A DNA stretch of 17,528 bases from Planctomycetota bacterium (GCA_022567055.1 JADFHU010000023.1:1-17528); one strand, 5' to 3'; positions 1 to 7,614 are shown, counted from the first letter of the stretch. Notes: generated from the sequence alone by a model not told the origin. Made by a program: numbers and translations.

Positions 1-2
1 GT

Positions 3-191
3 GATGGCAAACTCCTCTGGGCGGTTGAACAGGTCTGGGATGGTACGGATGAAGGCACCTGTGCGAGGATTCGAAAGCATATGGCGGGGAAGAATGGCAT
101 GAGTGAGGCTGCCGGCGCTGAGGCGTTGGTTGTGGTGAGTGGCCGCAAGTTTATTCAGTTCGTTGCCTATGAAGTTGGGGAGACGCTCTAA
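3..191 (+). CDS. C-terminal fragment of an unrecognised protein
   Basis: An open frame enters from the left edge and runs 62 codons to a TAA at 189-191. The visible part has charged segments followed by a hydrophobic stretch (ALVVVSGRKFIQFVAYE) and ends GETL. I do not recognise the family and assign no function. Supporting it as coding: the frame is open to the edge, the other two forward frames stop early, and composition is ordinary. The stop codon is also the left copy of a 3-bp duplication flanking the small inverted-repeat element that follows, so the insertion happened at the stop codon without changing the protein. The start lies outside the window. Confidence 0.5.
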   Translation, partial: DGKLLWAVEQVWDGTDEGTCARIRKHMAGKNGMSEAAGAEALVVVSGRKFIQFVAYEVGETL

Positions 192-350
192 GAGGGTGTT
201 TTAAAAGAGGATCGTCGGCTCGAGCCCGAGCGAAAAGGCCCGGGGCGCGAAGGCCGAAGCAGGCGATGTTGGTTCTATCGTCGATGCAGGCCGACAAAGC
301 CATGGGGCTTTGCAGCCGGGCGAAGCCAGAGCATCTTTTAAAACACCCTC
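192..350. mobile_element. MITE-like 159-bp element with 17-bp perfect terminal inverted repeats
   Basis: The left end GAGGGTGTTTTAAAAGA (192-208) is the exact reverse complement of the right end (334-350). Both ends are flanked by TAA (189-191 and 351-353), a 3-bp target duplication. The inner sequence is GC-rich, has no ORF of useful size, and contains further hairpins, for example CAAAGCC (295-301) with GGCTTTG (306-312). Size, perfect ends and duplication fit a miniature element moved in trans by a transposase. A TNA target duplication and ends starting GAG are known for the IS1031 group of the IS5 family, so that parentage is my inference. Lying between two plus-strand genes, the structure could also act as a terminator or RNA-processing site. 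Confidence 0.7.
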
Positions 351-439
351 TAAGGGACCGGCAATCTTCGAAAAGCCCTAAAGTTTTTTCGGGGATCTGC
401 GATAAGACATAAAGAGATTCGATATGGGATCAGAAACCG

Positions 440-712
440 ATGATTAAGCACATACAGGCCAGTCAGACACAAGAGGCGTTGGCACAGCAGCGGGTTCCGA
501 GGAGAGAGAAAGACCTCGGGGCAATGCCCCTATCGGATCCGGACGTCGATGTGCAAGTGGCGTTCAGCGATCTTATCGGAAAGGCACTGGTTGCCTCTGA
601 TACGACAGGCAGCGCTGTCGAAAGAGCCAAAGAGTTGATTGCCGCAGGGGAGCTTGACAGTCCAGGTCGGATCAGAGAAGCCGCCATGCATATGCTGGAC
701 GCCGGTTTGTAG
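440..712 (+). CDS. Small protein, possibly FlgM-like (weak)
   Basis: A 90-residue soluble, acidic protein. The first 35 residues are polar and probably flexible. The C-terminal half is predicted helical, with the pattern AVERAKELIAAGELDSPGR and then REAAMHML. An amphipathic C-terminal helix with a short 'xGELxxP' turn after a disordered N-terminus recalls FlgM anti-sigma factors, but similarity is too low to be sure, and no flagellar gene is visible nearby. No membrane segment or cysteine is present. The ATG at 440 has no clear Shine-Dalgarno sequence. It is separated from the gene fragment on its left by the inverted-repeat element, so it may have lost or gained its promoter through that insertion. 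Confidence 0.5.
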   Translation: MIKHIQASQTQEALAQQRVPRREKDLGAMPLSDPDVDVQVAFSDLIGKALVASDTTGSAVERAKELIAAGELDSPGRIREAAMHMLDAGL

Positions 713-808
713 TTATCCCAACTCCCCAATACCACCCTTGTCGCCCGTATTACCCCCTCTGCACTAAACCGCACTAAACTGGCCCCAGGTCTTCCTTGAG
801 GGTGACGC

Positions 809-1372
809 CTAATAGGAAGGGCCCCGGCTCATATCGCCTGGGTAGTGGATGGTGTTGGAGGGGATGTCGAATCGTCGCGATAGGGCCTGGACCAAGGAGT
901 CTACCCGTTTGATCTGACAATCGGTGGGGTGACAGGATACCCCCGAGGCGATCACACAGACTCGAATCGTCTCCTGTCCGCTATGCCAGTTTCGTTGGGG
1001 CTTGACAGAGGCCTGTTCTTGCCATTTTTCGGTGGGCTGAATCTGGCCATCCTTGCCGCCATGCCCATTGCAGATCACGAAGTGGCAGTCTAACTCTTTG
1101 GCGTCCTTGAATCCGTTAATAGACGCCAACCACTCAATTCCGCCCATGCGCGTTTCGCTGTAGAAGATTTCGATGCGTTTCCATCGATCATGAGACTGGG
1201 TGGCTTTGGAATGAATGGCGGTGTCTGCGGAAACGAGTCTGTAGTAACTGGAAAGACAGAAGGGACCTGCCGAAAGCGGGCCCGCGCTCAGTGACATCAA
1301 GATGATGGCACCGCTTGTCATCGAGATCAATAATACGATTAAGACTTTCCAGACCCGTAGTTGATTCGCCAT
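809..1372 (-). CDS. Membrane-anchored amidase_2/PGRP-like protein, probable pseudoenzyme
   Basis: A 187-residue protein with an N-terminal membrane segment (about residues 8-28) followed by a domain resembling type-2 N-acetylmuramoyl-L-alanine amidases. The central block CHFVICNGHGGKDGQI (96-111), the following KWQEQ, and the late PTDCQIK...RRFDIPSNTI region match the family layout. In active members the first strand carries a His that binds zinc (usually within an HHS motif); here residues 70-72 are FYS. The usual GHxD motif near the end is replaced by HYPGD, and no CPG follows. The fold may be kept but zinc catalysis is probably lost; peptidoglycan binding is possible. I chose the ATG at 1372 because AGGGACGG lies just upstream; the frame extends to a GTG at 1456, which would put a charged tail before the membrane segment. 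Confidence 0.65.
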   Translation of the reverse strand: MANQLRVWKVLIVLLISMTSGAIILMSLSAGPLSAGPFCLSSYYRLVSADTAIHSKATQSHDRWKRIEIFYSETRMGGIEWLASINGFKDAKELDCHFVICNGHGGKDGQIQPTEKWQEQASVKPQRNWHSGQETIRVCVIASGVSCHPTDCQIKRVDSLVQALSRRFDIPSNTIHYPGDMSRGPSY

Positions 1373-1764
1373 CGCACCGTCCCTGACATACTTATTTCGC
1401 TGAGCTTCAATGCAAGATCGTTTCCCAGCCTGACAGGCGATCGAATCCCTTGGCACTGCCAGAGCCGGCCACTATAATTAAATAGATCGGCTGCAGCAAT
1501 CAAAACTCTCTACATTTCCGCGTACATTTTCATGGGCACTAAAGAGAAGTTTGACGAATTGCGTCAGCTTATCCTTTTTGGAGAACGGGCCTCTGAGGCC
1601 AGGGGAGTTGGCAGTATTCACAATCCGAAGCGCAATCAACAGGTGTGCCTTACTAGGCCCCTTTGGAGAGAAGTGTCACTTGGGTCGGGCAATCGCCATT
1701 TATAATACTGATAAGGCCTTTCGATGTGGGACGCGTGCGGTTGCAGGGAGTTTTCAGATAGCGC
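1373..1764. other. Intergenic region between the amidase-like gene and purE
   Basis: About 390 bp separate the two minus-strand genes. Apart from the promoter candidate at 1471-1499 I see no convincing gene. A plus-strand frame from a TTG at 1551 to 1808 overlaps the 3' end of purE, has no ribosome site and no recognisable sequence, and is not called. No clear terminator of purE with a T-run was found here. Confidence 0.4.
1471..1499 (-). promoter_or_regulatory. Possible sigma-70 promoter of the amidase-like gene
   Basis: On the minus strand TTGCTG (1494-1499) lies 17 bp before TATAGT (1471-1476). The -10 box matches five of six consensus bases, the -35 box only three. It sits about 100 bp upstream of the chosen ATG. 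Confidence 0.35.
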
Positions 1765-2268
1765 CTAAGGCGAAGTGGGTTGTTGGAGGCTGGCATCTTT
1801 CTTTATGACGGCTTCCCGTTGTTGCGCTTTGAACAGGCGAAGTTTCTTGGCCAGCGCTTCATCCGCTAGAGCCAGAATTTGCACCGCAAAGATTGCTGCA
1901 TTCTTGGCGCCCGCTTTGCCCAGGGACATGGTTGCCACCGGGACACCCGGAGGCATTTGCACCGTGCTCAGCAGCGCGTCCATGCCGCCCAGACCCAATC
2001 CCGAAGGTAAGGGGACGCCAATGATGGGAATCGTTGTCCTGCTGGCGAGGGCTCCGGCTAGATGGGCAGCCATACCGGCTGCTGCGATGATCACGTGTAT
2101 GCCCTTGTCGGCAGCCGACTTGGCGAAATCGTCTGCCACGTTGGGTGTCCGGTGGGCGGAAATGATGCGCACGACAGGATCAATGCCAAACTCCCGCAAC
2201 TGCTCCACGCAGTGAGTCATCGTGCTCATGTCGCTATCGGAGCCCATCAAGACTGCCACTGCCGTCAT
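1765..2268 (-). CDS. purE: N5-carboxyaminoimidazole ribonucleotide mutase PurE
   Basis: PurE (167 residues, normal length for the class I bacterial enzyme) converts N5-CAIR to CAIR in cytoplasmic purine synthesis. Diagnostic motifs are all visible: GSDSD (9-13) binds the phosphate/ribose, SAHRTP (38-43) carries the active-site His39, AAAGMAAHL (62-70) forms the conserved nucleotide loop, and the QMPPGVPVAT strand (104-113) follows. The C-terminal 20 residues are a variable tail. The ATG at 2268 is preceded by AGGA on the coding strand about 10 bases upstream. The usual partner purK, which makes N5-CAIR, is not next to it, so the pathway is dispersed in this genome or purK lies elsewhere. Neighbouring genes give no functional link. 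Confidence 0.96.
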   Translation of the reverse strand: MTAVAVLMGSDSDMSTMTHCVEQLREFGIDPVVRIISAHRTPNVADDFAKSAADKGIHVIIAAAGMAAHLAGALASRTTIPIIGVPLPSGLGLGGMDALLSTVQMPPGVPVATMSLGKAGAKNAAIFAVQILALADEALAKKLRLFKAQQREAVIKKDASLQQPTSP

Positions 2269-2612
2269 CTGCTTCGGTTTCCTTTGGATTTCGGTCGCCT
2301 GTTATGGCCAATGCTGTGCGCTCAGACGGCATCGGGGAATTGGCAGCGTGCACTGTACCAGTCATCAATTCCGACTGCAAGTCAATAAGGCCATCCCACG
2401 CGCGATCCTGTGGCCCTTTGTGGAGTGGGACAGAAGAGAAAGCGCCTGGCCTGGACCGACACGCCTGGTCTTATCGGACGAGGCCTTTGCTGCTAGCGGT
2501 TGAAGTGGATTGACAGGTCCAGCCCATTGAGTTATAATAAACCGTTGGCGATCTATACCCCGCCGACTGTCGGAGCCAGCCTGGATTGTTCAACGCTTTG
2601 GGAGCTAGTGAA
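2269..2612. other. Divergent intergenic region between purE and the beta-barrel gene
   Basis: This 344-bp stretch separates purE (leftward) from an outer-membrane protein gene (rightward). It carries the strong rightward promoter listed separately and, in the following leader, a short palindrome CCGAC-T-GTCGG (2563-2573). Several overlapping open frames cross it on both strands but none has a ribosome site or recognisable product. I could not place a confident promoter for purE. Confidence 0.4.
2510..2538 (+). promoter_or_regulatory. Consensus sigma-70 promoter
   Basis: A perfect -35 box TTGACA (2510-2515) and a perfect -10 box TATAAT (2533-2538) are separated by exactly 17 bp. Transcription would start near 2545 and give a leader of about 68 nt before the ATG at 2613. 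It should drive the outer-membrane protein strongly under the housekeeping sigma factor. Confidence 0.8.
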
Positions 2613-3434
2613 ATGAGAAACATGCTGTTTTGCGTCGCCATCGCTGCGCTGTGTCCTGGAATCGGAATGTCTCGGCCCAATGATTCCGAGCTGCTGGGAT
2701 TCGGAATGGACGTGCATGGGGCGGTCGAGGTGACCTATCAGAGTAAGTATATTTGGCGCGGGTTTGACATTTACGGCGACGACCCGGCGCTGCAAGTCAC
2801 GGCCGGACTCACAGATATCATGGGCAGCGGAATCGGGGTGGGGTTTGCGGGACACGTGGCCACGGGCATCGGCCACACAAACGAGGAGCGCCTGGATTTT
2901 ACGGTCTACTATGCCGATTCCATGTTTCCCGGTGAGATATTCGCCGCGGCCTATAGGATTGGGTGGGTTCACTACAATTACCCGGGGTTGTACAAGAAGC
3001 AGAGGGACCTGGAGGAGGTGCACGGCATGCTTTCGTGGCCCAACTTGACCGGCATGAAAAACCTCGTCCCCAGCTATGCACTCGTGGGGATGTGGCCCGC
3101 CTTTTCAGGCTCGTCCGGCGTCGGGTCCAACGCCTCCGGTTTTCTCCATTTCTTGATGCTCGATTACAGCTTTGCGGTTCCCGGCGCCTTCCCCGATACG
3201 CCGGAACAGGTGTTCAAGTTACACTCTGAGTTGGTCTACAACGATGGCGTCAGCCCCTTCAATGCAGACGTCGACCACAGCTGGTCCCACGCGGTGATCG
3301 GGGCAACGACGGACGTTGATCTCGGCTATGGCATTGTCTTGGTCCCTTCTCTCAATTATCAGATCAGCATGGAGAGGAGCGTTAATCCAAACAACGAGGC
3401 CTGGGCCACCGTGGGTGCTCGTTACAGTTTCTAA
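2613..3434 (+). CDS. Outer-membrane beta-barrel protein (TorF-like porin class)
   Basis: A 273-residue exported protein. Residues 1-20 form a signal peptide (MRN, then a hydrophobic core, then a small-residue end). The mature chain opens with a beta-strand segment (VHGAVEVTYQSKYIWRGFD), where 'SKYIWRG' resembles the first strand of TorF-type putative porins ('S.YRFRG'). Alternating polar/hydrophobic strands follow and the protein ends in YSF; a terminal aromatic residue is the typical signal for barrel insertion by BamA. The ATG at 2613 has GGGAG eight bases upstream; an upstream in-frame TTG at 2586 would spoil the signal peptide. It is a single gene with its own strong promoter. Substrate unknown; a structural or diffusion-pore role is inference. 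Confidence 0.75.
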   Translation: MRNMLFCVAIAALCPGIGMSRPNDSELLGFGMDVHGAVEVTYQSKYIWRGFDIYGDDPALQVTAGLTDIMGSGIGVGFAGHVATGIGHTNEERLDFTVYYADSMFPGEIFAAAYRIGWVHYNYPGLYKKQRDLEEVHGMLSWPNLTGMKNLVPSYALVGMWPAFSGSSGVGSNASGFLHFLMLDYSFAVPGAFPDTPEQVFKLHSELVYNDGVSPFNADVDHSWSHAVIGATTDVDLGYGIVLVPSLNYQISMERSVNPNNEAWATVGARYSF

Positions 3435-3756
3435 ATCGTGGGCCTGCCGGTTGGCCTCACCTGCTACGGGCCGAGGTCCGTGCGGATTCTTTTCCCAACT
3501 TGACGCAGTCCTCTCATTCCCGAGAGCCACTGAGGAGGCTAAGCGTGGCATTTTCCGACACTACCCATGGGAGGTCCCTGTTTGTCAAGAGGGGATCAAC
3601 CGGGGGGATGAAGAGGATGGGGATCTTCCGCTCAACAAACGAGGTTTTCGTTTTCTTTTGTCCTTGACACTTCCTCACTTCCTCGTTAAGTTACTTGGAA
3701 AAGGCAAACTGGATTGCCTTTTGTCAAAAGGAGTTGGCTAATTTAAGAAGGAAGGG
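3435..3756. other. Intergenic region upstream of the response regulator
   Basis: This 322-bp stretch holds no convincing gene. A weak terminator-like hairpin AAACGA/TCGTTT (3637-3653) followed by a T-rich run may end the beta-barrel transcript. A TTGACA at 3664-3669 lies 17 bp before TAAGTT (3687-3692), a weak promoter candidate for the next gene. Two competing hairpins follow at 3699-3731 and are listed separately. Confidence 0.4.
3699..3731 (+). promoter_or_regulatory. Two mutually exclusive hairpins in the response-regulator leader
   Basis: AAAAGGCAA (3699-3707) can pair with TTGCCTTTT (3714-3722), and the CCTTTT part of the latter (3717-3722) can instead pair with AAAAGG (3726-3731). The three segments are arranged like an attenuator, but there is no leader peptide and no long T-run, so function is uncertain. 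Confidence 0.3.
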
Positions 3757-4329
3757 ATGAGAATGAAGGACCTATTCACCACAGGAGAGGCAGCTGAAGT
3801 CTGCCGCGTCAGTCAGCAAACTATCATTCGTTGTTTTGACACAGGCCGCTTAGAGGGATTCCGAGTTCCGGGTTCGAAGTTTAGGCGGATTCCACGCGTG
3901 AGCTTGCTCAAGTTCATGAAGGACAACAATATTCCCCTCGACAATCTCGAGTCGGGAAAGAAGAAGGTGCTGGTTGTCGATGATGATGTCGAGATCGTGG
4001 AGTTGATCACCGAGGTCTTGACCCGTGACAGTCGTTTTGAGTTGCGGTCGGCATCGAGCGGATATGAAGCGGGGATCGCCACGCAACAATTCAGACCGGA
4101 CCTGATCCTCCTGGACTACATGCTTCCGGATGTCAATGGCAACGTCGTCTGTCAAACCATCAAGAAGGATCCCGAGTTTGAAGACATCAAGATCGTGATA
4201 GTCAGTGGCGTGATCAGGCAGGAAGAGATCGATCAATTGCTCAAGTCCGGGGCTGAAGACTTCATCAGAAAGCCCTTCGACATTGACACCCTGCTAGGGA
4301 AAATTACAGAGTGTTTGCAGTTGGTGTAG
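3757..4329 (+). CDS. Response regulator: excisionase-type HTH followed by receiver domain
   Basis: A 190-residue cytoplasmic protein. Residues 5-58 form a MerR/excisionase-type helix-turn-helix (FTTGEAAEVCRVSQQTIIRC, then a GRLEGFRVPGS wing). Residues 69-188 are a CheY-like receiver with the acidic cluster DDD (75-77), phospho-acceptor Asp120 in LLDYMLP, Ser150 and Lys172 in RKP, so it should be phosphorylatable. The order HTH-then-receiver is the reverse of OmpR or NarL regulators. The gene directly precedes a hybrid HDOD-histidine kinase, its likely partner. Two in-frame ATGs (3757 and 3763) follow AAGGAAGGG; spacing favours 3763, which removes two residues. Target promoters are unknown. 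Confidence 0.9.
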   Translation: MRMKDLFTTGEAAEVCRVSQQTIIRCFDTGRLEGFRVPGSKFRRIPRVSLLKFMKDNNIPLDNLESGKKKVLVVDDDVEIVELITEVLTRDSRFELRSASSGYEAGIATQQFRPDLILLDYMLPDVNGNVVCQTIKKDPEFEDIKIVIVSGVIRQEEIDQLLKSGAEDFIRKPFDIDTLLGKITECLQLV

Positions 4330-4373
4330 GTCACTCGTGTTCTGCAACAGGCATAATGATGGGTTATCTCGCC

Positions 4374-4398
4374 GTGCCAGCAGGTGGCCTGCTGCCAC
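4374..4398 (+). promoter_or_regulatory. Strong hairpin between regulator and kinase genes
   Basis: CAGCAGG (4378-4384) and CCTGCTG (4388-4394) form a 7-bp stem with a 3-nt loop, extended by GTG/CAC across one mismatch. It lies in the 121-bp gap between the two genes. No T-run follows, so it is more likely an RNA-stability or partial-readthrough element than a full terminator. Confidence 0.45.
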
Positions 4399-4450
4399 AA
4401 GAGAGAACCCGTCAGAATGAATGTTGCACAGTACGAGCAGAGGCGGTGTG

Positions 4451-6682
4451 ATGGTCGATAAGAGTGGCCGCGCAGAGGACGCACGTAGGGTTAAGCTTGC
4501 GCTGAGCGGGCTCAGTTCTCTTGCGGTGCTTCCCAGCGTTGCGGCAGAGGCCACCGCGATCCTCTTTGAAGACCCCTTTTCCTCGACACAATTGGTCGAT
4601 CTCGTGGAGGTCTCGCCCGCCTTGGCGGTGTGTGTCCTGTCACTTGCTCACGACCTGGGTGCGGATGTGGAGGAGCGGGGGTTCTCTCTCACGCAGGTAC
4701 TGGGTCGCCTCCCGGAAGATGAGGTCCGCACGGCGGTGCTTTCCCTGGACCTCTACCACCTGGATACACCGGACGATGTTCCCAGCGACTGTCTGGTGTT
4801 GCCCCGCGAGGACCTGGTGCTTCACAGTTTGGCCGTAGCGGTGTGCGCCCGGAAGATCGCTCAGGCCATGGTGGTGGGAACGCCTGTTCGTCTGGCCTAC
4901 CTGGCGGGTCTTTTGCATGACATCGGCAAGATGGCGTTGCATCAGTTGATGCCGCTGGGTTTCGCCGGCATTGTGAGCCAAAGTCTGCAGGAGGGGATGA
5001 GTTCCGTGCCTCTGGAGAAGGCGTCCTTGGGGCTGGATCATGGCGTGATCGGAAAACACCTCGCGCGGCGATGGCGACTGCCTGCGCCCCTGCAGACAGC
5101 CATATGGCTGCATCACAGTGACATGGCGCTTGTCGAGAATCCATCGGGCTATGCCGATATGGCTCGTATCGTCTACTGCGCGGATGTCATGGTGAAATCT
5201 TTGCAGATCGGCAGATCGGGCAGCTTCGACCGGACGCTGGATTTGCGACGCCTCGCGGCCTTGCTGTCGGTAGACAGTTCTCTCCTCACCGAAATTCACG
5301 ACAATTTGGAAGATGCCGTCCAGGAGAAGGCAGTGTCGCTGAAACTGGATATGCGGAATCCCTTCCAGCGGCTGTCGCGTTTGTCCATCCGGGGAGCAGC
5401 TCGGCTTAGCAGAGAAAAGATGACTCTTTCCCAACAGAAGGCAGGCCGGGACCGGGTCGAGGATCAACTCGAGTTCTTCATGGCATTTTTAAAGGGCATT
5501 CGCGAGGGTATGGATGCCATCGACCTTGTCGAGGAATTCGCCCGATGCTGGCAGCGACAGTATCAGACCGGCAAGGTGCTCATCTTTTTTGAATCGCCGG
5601 CATCACCCGGCCTGCTCGAGGCGGTCCTAATAGATGAGCTAAACGGCGCCCAACGACTGCTCCTGGAAGGCGATCAAAACGATGAACCCCTGTTTCGACG
5701 ACTGAGCCGGCATGCCCTGTTGCCGGAGGACGAGGAGGCGCTGGAACGAGTCTGGGATAGGATCGGCAAGGCGTTTTCCCGGGACCGATCGGCGTATGTC
5801 GTCTTGTCACCGGAGCATCGTTCCGGCCTCCTCTTCGAGCTAGGCTATCCGCAAGATGCAGACGATCTTGCGACGCGTTTTGCCGAGAGCGCGCACCTGG
5901 GGCGAAAGGTCTTGGAACTCGCGTTGTCACGTGACGAACAGGAGCGTTTTGCCGAGGACTTTGCTTCCCTGACGCGGCCGGAGACCCTCCTGCCGCGTCA
6001 ACCCGAGCGGCGTGGCTGGTTTAACGCCTTGGCCGAGATGGCCGCGGGTTTTGCGCATGAACTCAACAATCCACTCTCGGTCATTTTCGGACGCGCCCAA
6101 CTGCTGCTGGCTGCCGAGCGTGATGAGGAACGCGTTCGATCCCTCCAGCAGATCGCGGATAACGCCCACGAGATGTCCGAGATGGTCGAGGATCTGATTT
6201 CCTTCGCCGAGCCCCCTCAGCCGCGGCCGCAGAAGATCGAGATCACCCAGGTCATTGAAGAGGCCGTGCAGTTGGCCGCACTCAAATCGGGACGAGAGGA
6301 GCTTGCGGTGTCGCCGACTCTGTCGGAGTCGGTTGATCGCATCTACATCGACTCGGGGCAGATTGTGTCGGCGCTGGCCAATATCCTGGTCAATGCGGTC
6401 GAGTCCACTCCGGAGGAAGGCGGGGACGTGAGCCTTGATGTCACGCCCGGCGCATCCGGTGCCGAAGTGCAATTCTCGATCCGCGACCATGGGTGCGGCA
6501 TGGATGCGCTGACTCTGGAACATGCGACGACGCCCTTTTTCAGTGCGAAGTCTGCTGGACGTCAACGGGGGATGGGACTGGCCTATGCCGCCCGCGTGAT
6601 CGACCTCAATAGCGGGACCCTCTCCCTCTCCAGCCAGAAAGATCAAGGCACGACCGTCACCGTGACACTCCCCGTGTCTTGA
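4451..6682 (+). CDS. HDOD-domain sensor histidine kinase
   Basis: A 743-residue protein with no membrane segment. Residues about 15-300 form an HDOD domain, including LAGLLHDIGK (151-160) and later LHH. Residues about 340-500 are a weakly conserved sensory region, possibly GAF-like. The C-terminal kinase has the H-box GFAHELNNPLS with phospho-acceptor His536, an N-box (NILVNAVEST), G1 DHGCGM, an F-box TPFFSAK and G2 RGMGLA, so it should be active. It probably phosphorylates the receiver protein encoded just upstream. I chose the ATG at 4451 because GAGG lies seven bases before it; an in-frame ATG at 4421 lacks such a site. HDOD usually regulates signalling rather than acting as a phosphohydrolase. 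The signal sensed is not apparent. Confidence 0.93.
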   Translation: MVDKSGRAEDARRVKLALSGLSSLAVLPSVAAEATAILFEDPFSSTQLVDLVEVSPALAVCVLSLAHDLGADVEERGFSLTQVLGRLPEDEVRTAVLSLDLYHLDTPDDVPSDCLVLPREDLVLHSLAVAVCARKIAQAMVVGTPVRLAYLAGLLHDIGKMALHQLMPLGFAGIVSQSLQEGMSSVPLEKASLGLDHGVIGKHLARRWRLPAPLQTAIWLHHSDMALVENPSGYADMARIVYCADVMVKSLQIGRSGSFDRTLDLRRLAALLSVDSSLLTEIHDNLEDAVQEKAVSLKLDMRNPFQRLSRLSIRGAARLSREKMTLSQQKAGRDRVEDQLEFFMAFLKGIREGMDAIDLVEEFARCWQRQYQTGKVLIFFESPASPGLLEAVLIDELNGAQRLLLEGDQNDEPLFRRLSRHALLPEDEEALERVWDRIGKAFSRDRSAYVVLSPEHRSGLLFELGYPQDADDLATRFAESAHLGRKVLELALSRDEQERFAEDFASLTRPETLLPRQPERRGWFNALAEMAAGFAHELNNPLSVIFGRAQLLLAAERDEERVRSLQQIADNAHEMSEMVEDLISFAEPPQPRPQKIEITQVIEEAVQLAALKSGREELAVSPTLSESVDRIYIDSGQIVSALANILVNAVESTPEEGGDVSLDVTPGASGAEVQFSIRDHGCGMDALTLEHATTPFFSAKSAGRQRGMGLAYAARVIDLNSGTLSLSSQKDQGTTVTVTLPVS

Positions 6683-6712
6683 GAGGATCTGTGTGCAAGT
6701 CCTAGAATGCGC

Positions 6713-6731
6713 TACCCCCTCACAGGGGGTA
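6713..6731 (+). terminator. Hairpin after the kinase gene
   Basis: TACCCCC (6713-6719) pairs with GGGGGTA (6725-6731) across a 5-nt loop, 31 bp after the kinase stop. An outer GCGCT/AGCGC pairing could enlarge it. There is no T-tract, so termination is probable only if Rho-assisted or structure-driven. Confidence 0.4.
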
Positions 6732-6801
6732 CGGGGGGATCGCAGCGCGTTCGCTCTGCCGGGGATTCGCCTGATTCGACCAGATCTGATACGTTGCTGT
6801 T

Positions 6802-6829
6802 TATCGGGCTCTAGGGGATTGTCCCGATA
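6802..6829 (+). promoter_or_regulatory. Inverted repeat upstream of the GAF-like gene
   Basis: TATCGGG (6802-6808) and CCCGATA (6823-6829) form a perfect 7-bp inverted repeat with a 14-bp centre, about 86 bp before the start at 6915. The 21-bp centre-to-centre spacing equals two DNA turns, so an operator is possible; an RNA hairpin is the alternative. Confidence 0.3.
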
Positions 6830-6914
6830 TGCCTATTTAACTCTAAAGGACACTGTTGTGCGTGTCGAGTAAATGGGTCGAGGAGCCACCCAGTTTAAAC
6901 CATGTGAGGTGTTG

Positions 6915-7559
6915 ATGCATCACAAAAGCAAAAGGCACGCACGCTTGCGCCGCATGATTCGAGAACTCAATAGGGAACGCAAGACACAGGCGAAGAAAGT
7001 TGACATTCTATGTCACGACCTGGTTGAAGCGCAGCGAAGTTTTATCAGCCGGCTGGAGACCCTCCGTTTCGCAGCCGCTCTCTACAGGTCCCTTCTGGGG
7101 GTGTCGGACTTGACCCAGATACTCCGCACGGCATCCGAGCACATAGGGGGGGAACTCCCCCAGGTATCGGTGTCTTTCTTTCTGAAAGGGTCTGAGGGCT
7201 GCAAGGAAGTCCCCTACGAACCACAGGCAATCCAGCCGAGCCGATTGGAGGCCCTTCTGGAGGAGTCGGTGTGTCGAGCCATCTGCAGTGCCAACCGGAT
7301 CAATTCGCTGGAGAATCTGTTGGCACTGGGGTTGCAGGTAAACGCGGGCGTGACCGAAAAGTACTGTCTGGCAACCATTCCCCTGTCTTGCGGGTGTCGC
7401 CCCCTGGGATTCATCTTTCTGCATAAAGAGGGACCCGATTCGCTGCAGGCCGAGAATCTTCAGCAGGTGTCTGCCGTCTGTCCGGGCTTTTCCGAGGCCA
7501 TTGCGGCAACCGAGCGATTCTCGCGATTCAAACAATTATCTTGCAATAAAGGGCCTTGA
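6915..7559 (+). CDS. GAF-like sensory protein with basic coiled-coil N-terminus
   Basis: A 214-residue soluble protein. Residues 1-45 are strongly basic and helical (KSKRHARLRRMIRELNRER), probably a coiled coil. The rest resembles a GAF domain: a start helix (AAALYRSLLGVSDLTQIL), a strand (VSVSFFLKG), and a closing strand-helix pair ending LGFIFLHKEG and an ENLQQVSAV helix. It has no kinase or output domain, so it may act as a separate sensor for the nearby kinase or as an adaptor; this is inference. The ATG at 6915 is preceded by TGAGGTG with five bases between; the longer frame from 6873 lacks a site. It contains seven or more cysteines, more than its neighbours. Confidence 0.65.
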   Translation: MHHKSKRHARLRRMIRELNRERKTQAKKVDILCHDLVEAQRSFISRLETLRFAAALYRSLLGVSDLTQILRTASEHIGGELPQVSVSFFLKGSEGCKEVPYEPQAIQPSRLEALLEESVCRAICSANRINSLENLLALGLQVNAGVTEKYCLATIPLSCGCRPLGFIFLHKEGPDSLQAENLQQVSAVCPGFSEAIAATERFSRFKQLSCNKGP

Positions 7560-7614
7560 ATTAGACAATAAAGTGTTGACCCAGGGATGGGGTGCCATGA
7601 AGAGGTGCCAGACG

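Noticed and set aside
440..712. Firm assignment as FlgM
   Set aside because: Only the C-terminal helix pattern is suggestive and no flagellar genes are in view; left as a weak possibility.
761..780. Two tandem 10-mers GCACTAAACC/GCACTAAACT
   Set aside because: Only two short copies; too little to claim a functional repeat.
1551..1808. Plus-strand open frame starting at TTG
   Set aside because: No ribosome site, no recognisable sequence, Cys/Arg-rich composition, and overlap with the end of purE.
3316..3741. Plus-strand frame overlapping the end of the beta-barrel gene
   Set aside because: It is out of frame with a well-supported gene for a third of its length, and has no ribosome site or family pattern.
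4640..6646. Long minus-strand frames opposite the kinase
   Set aside because: They are antisense shadows: composition is rich in His/Arg/Gln with no domains, while the plus strand carries all the kinase motifs.
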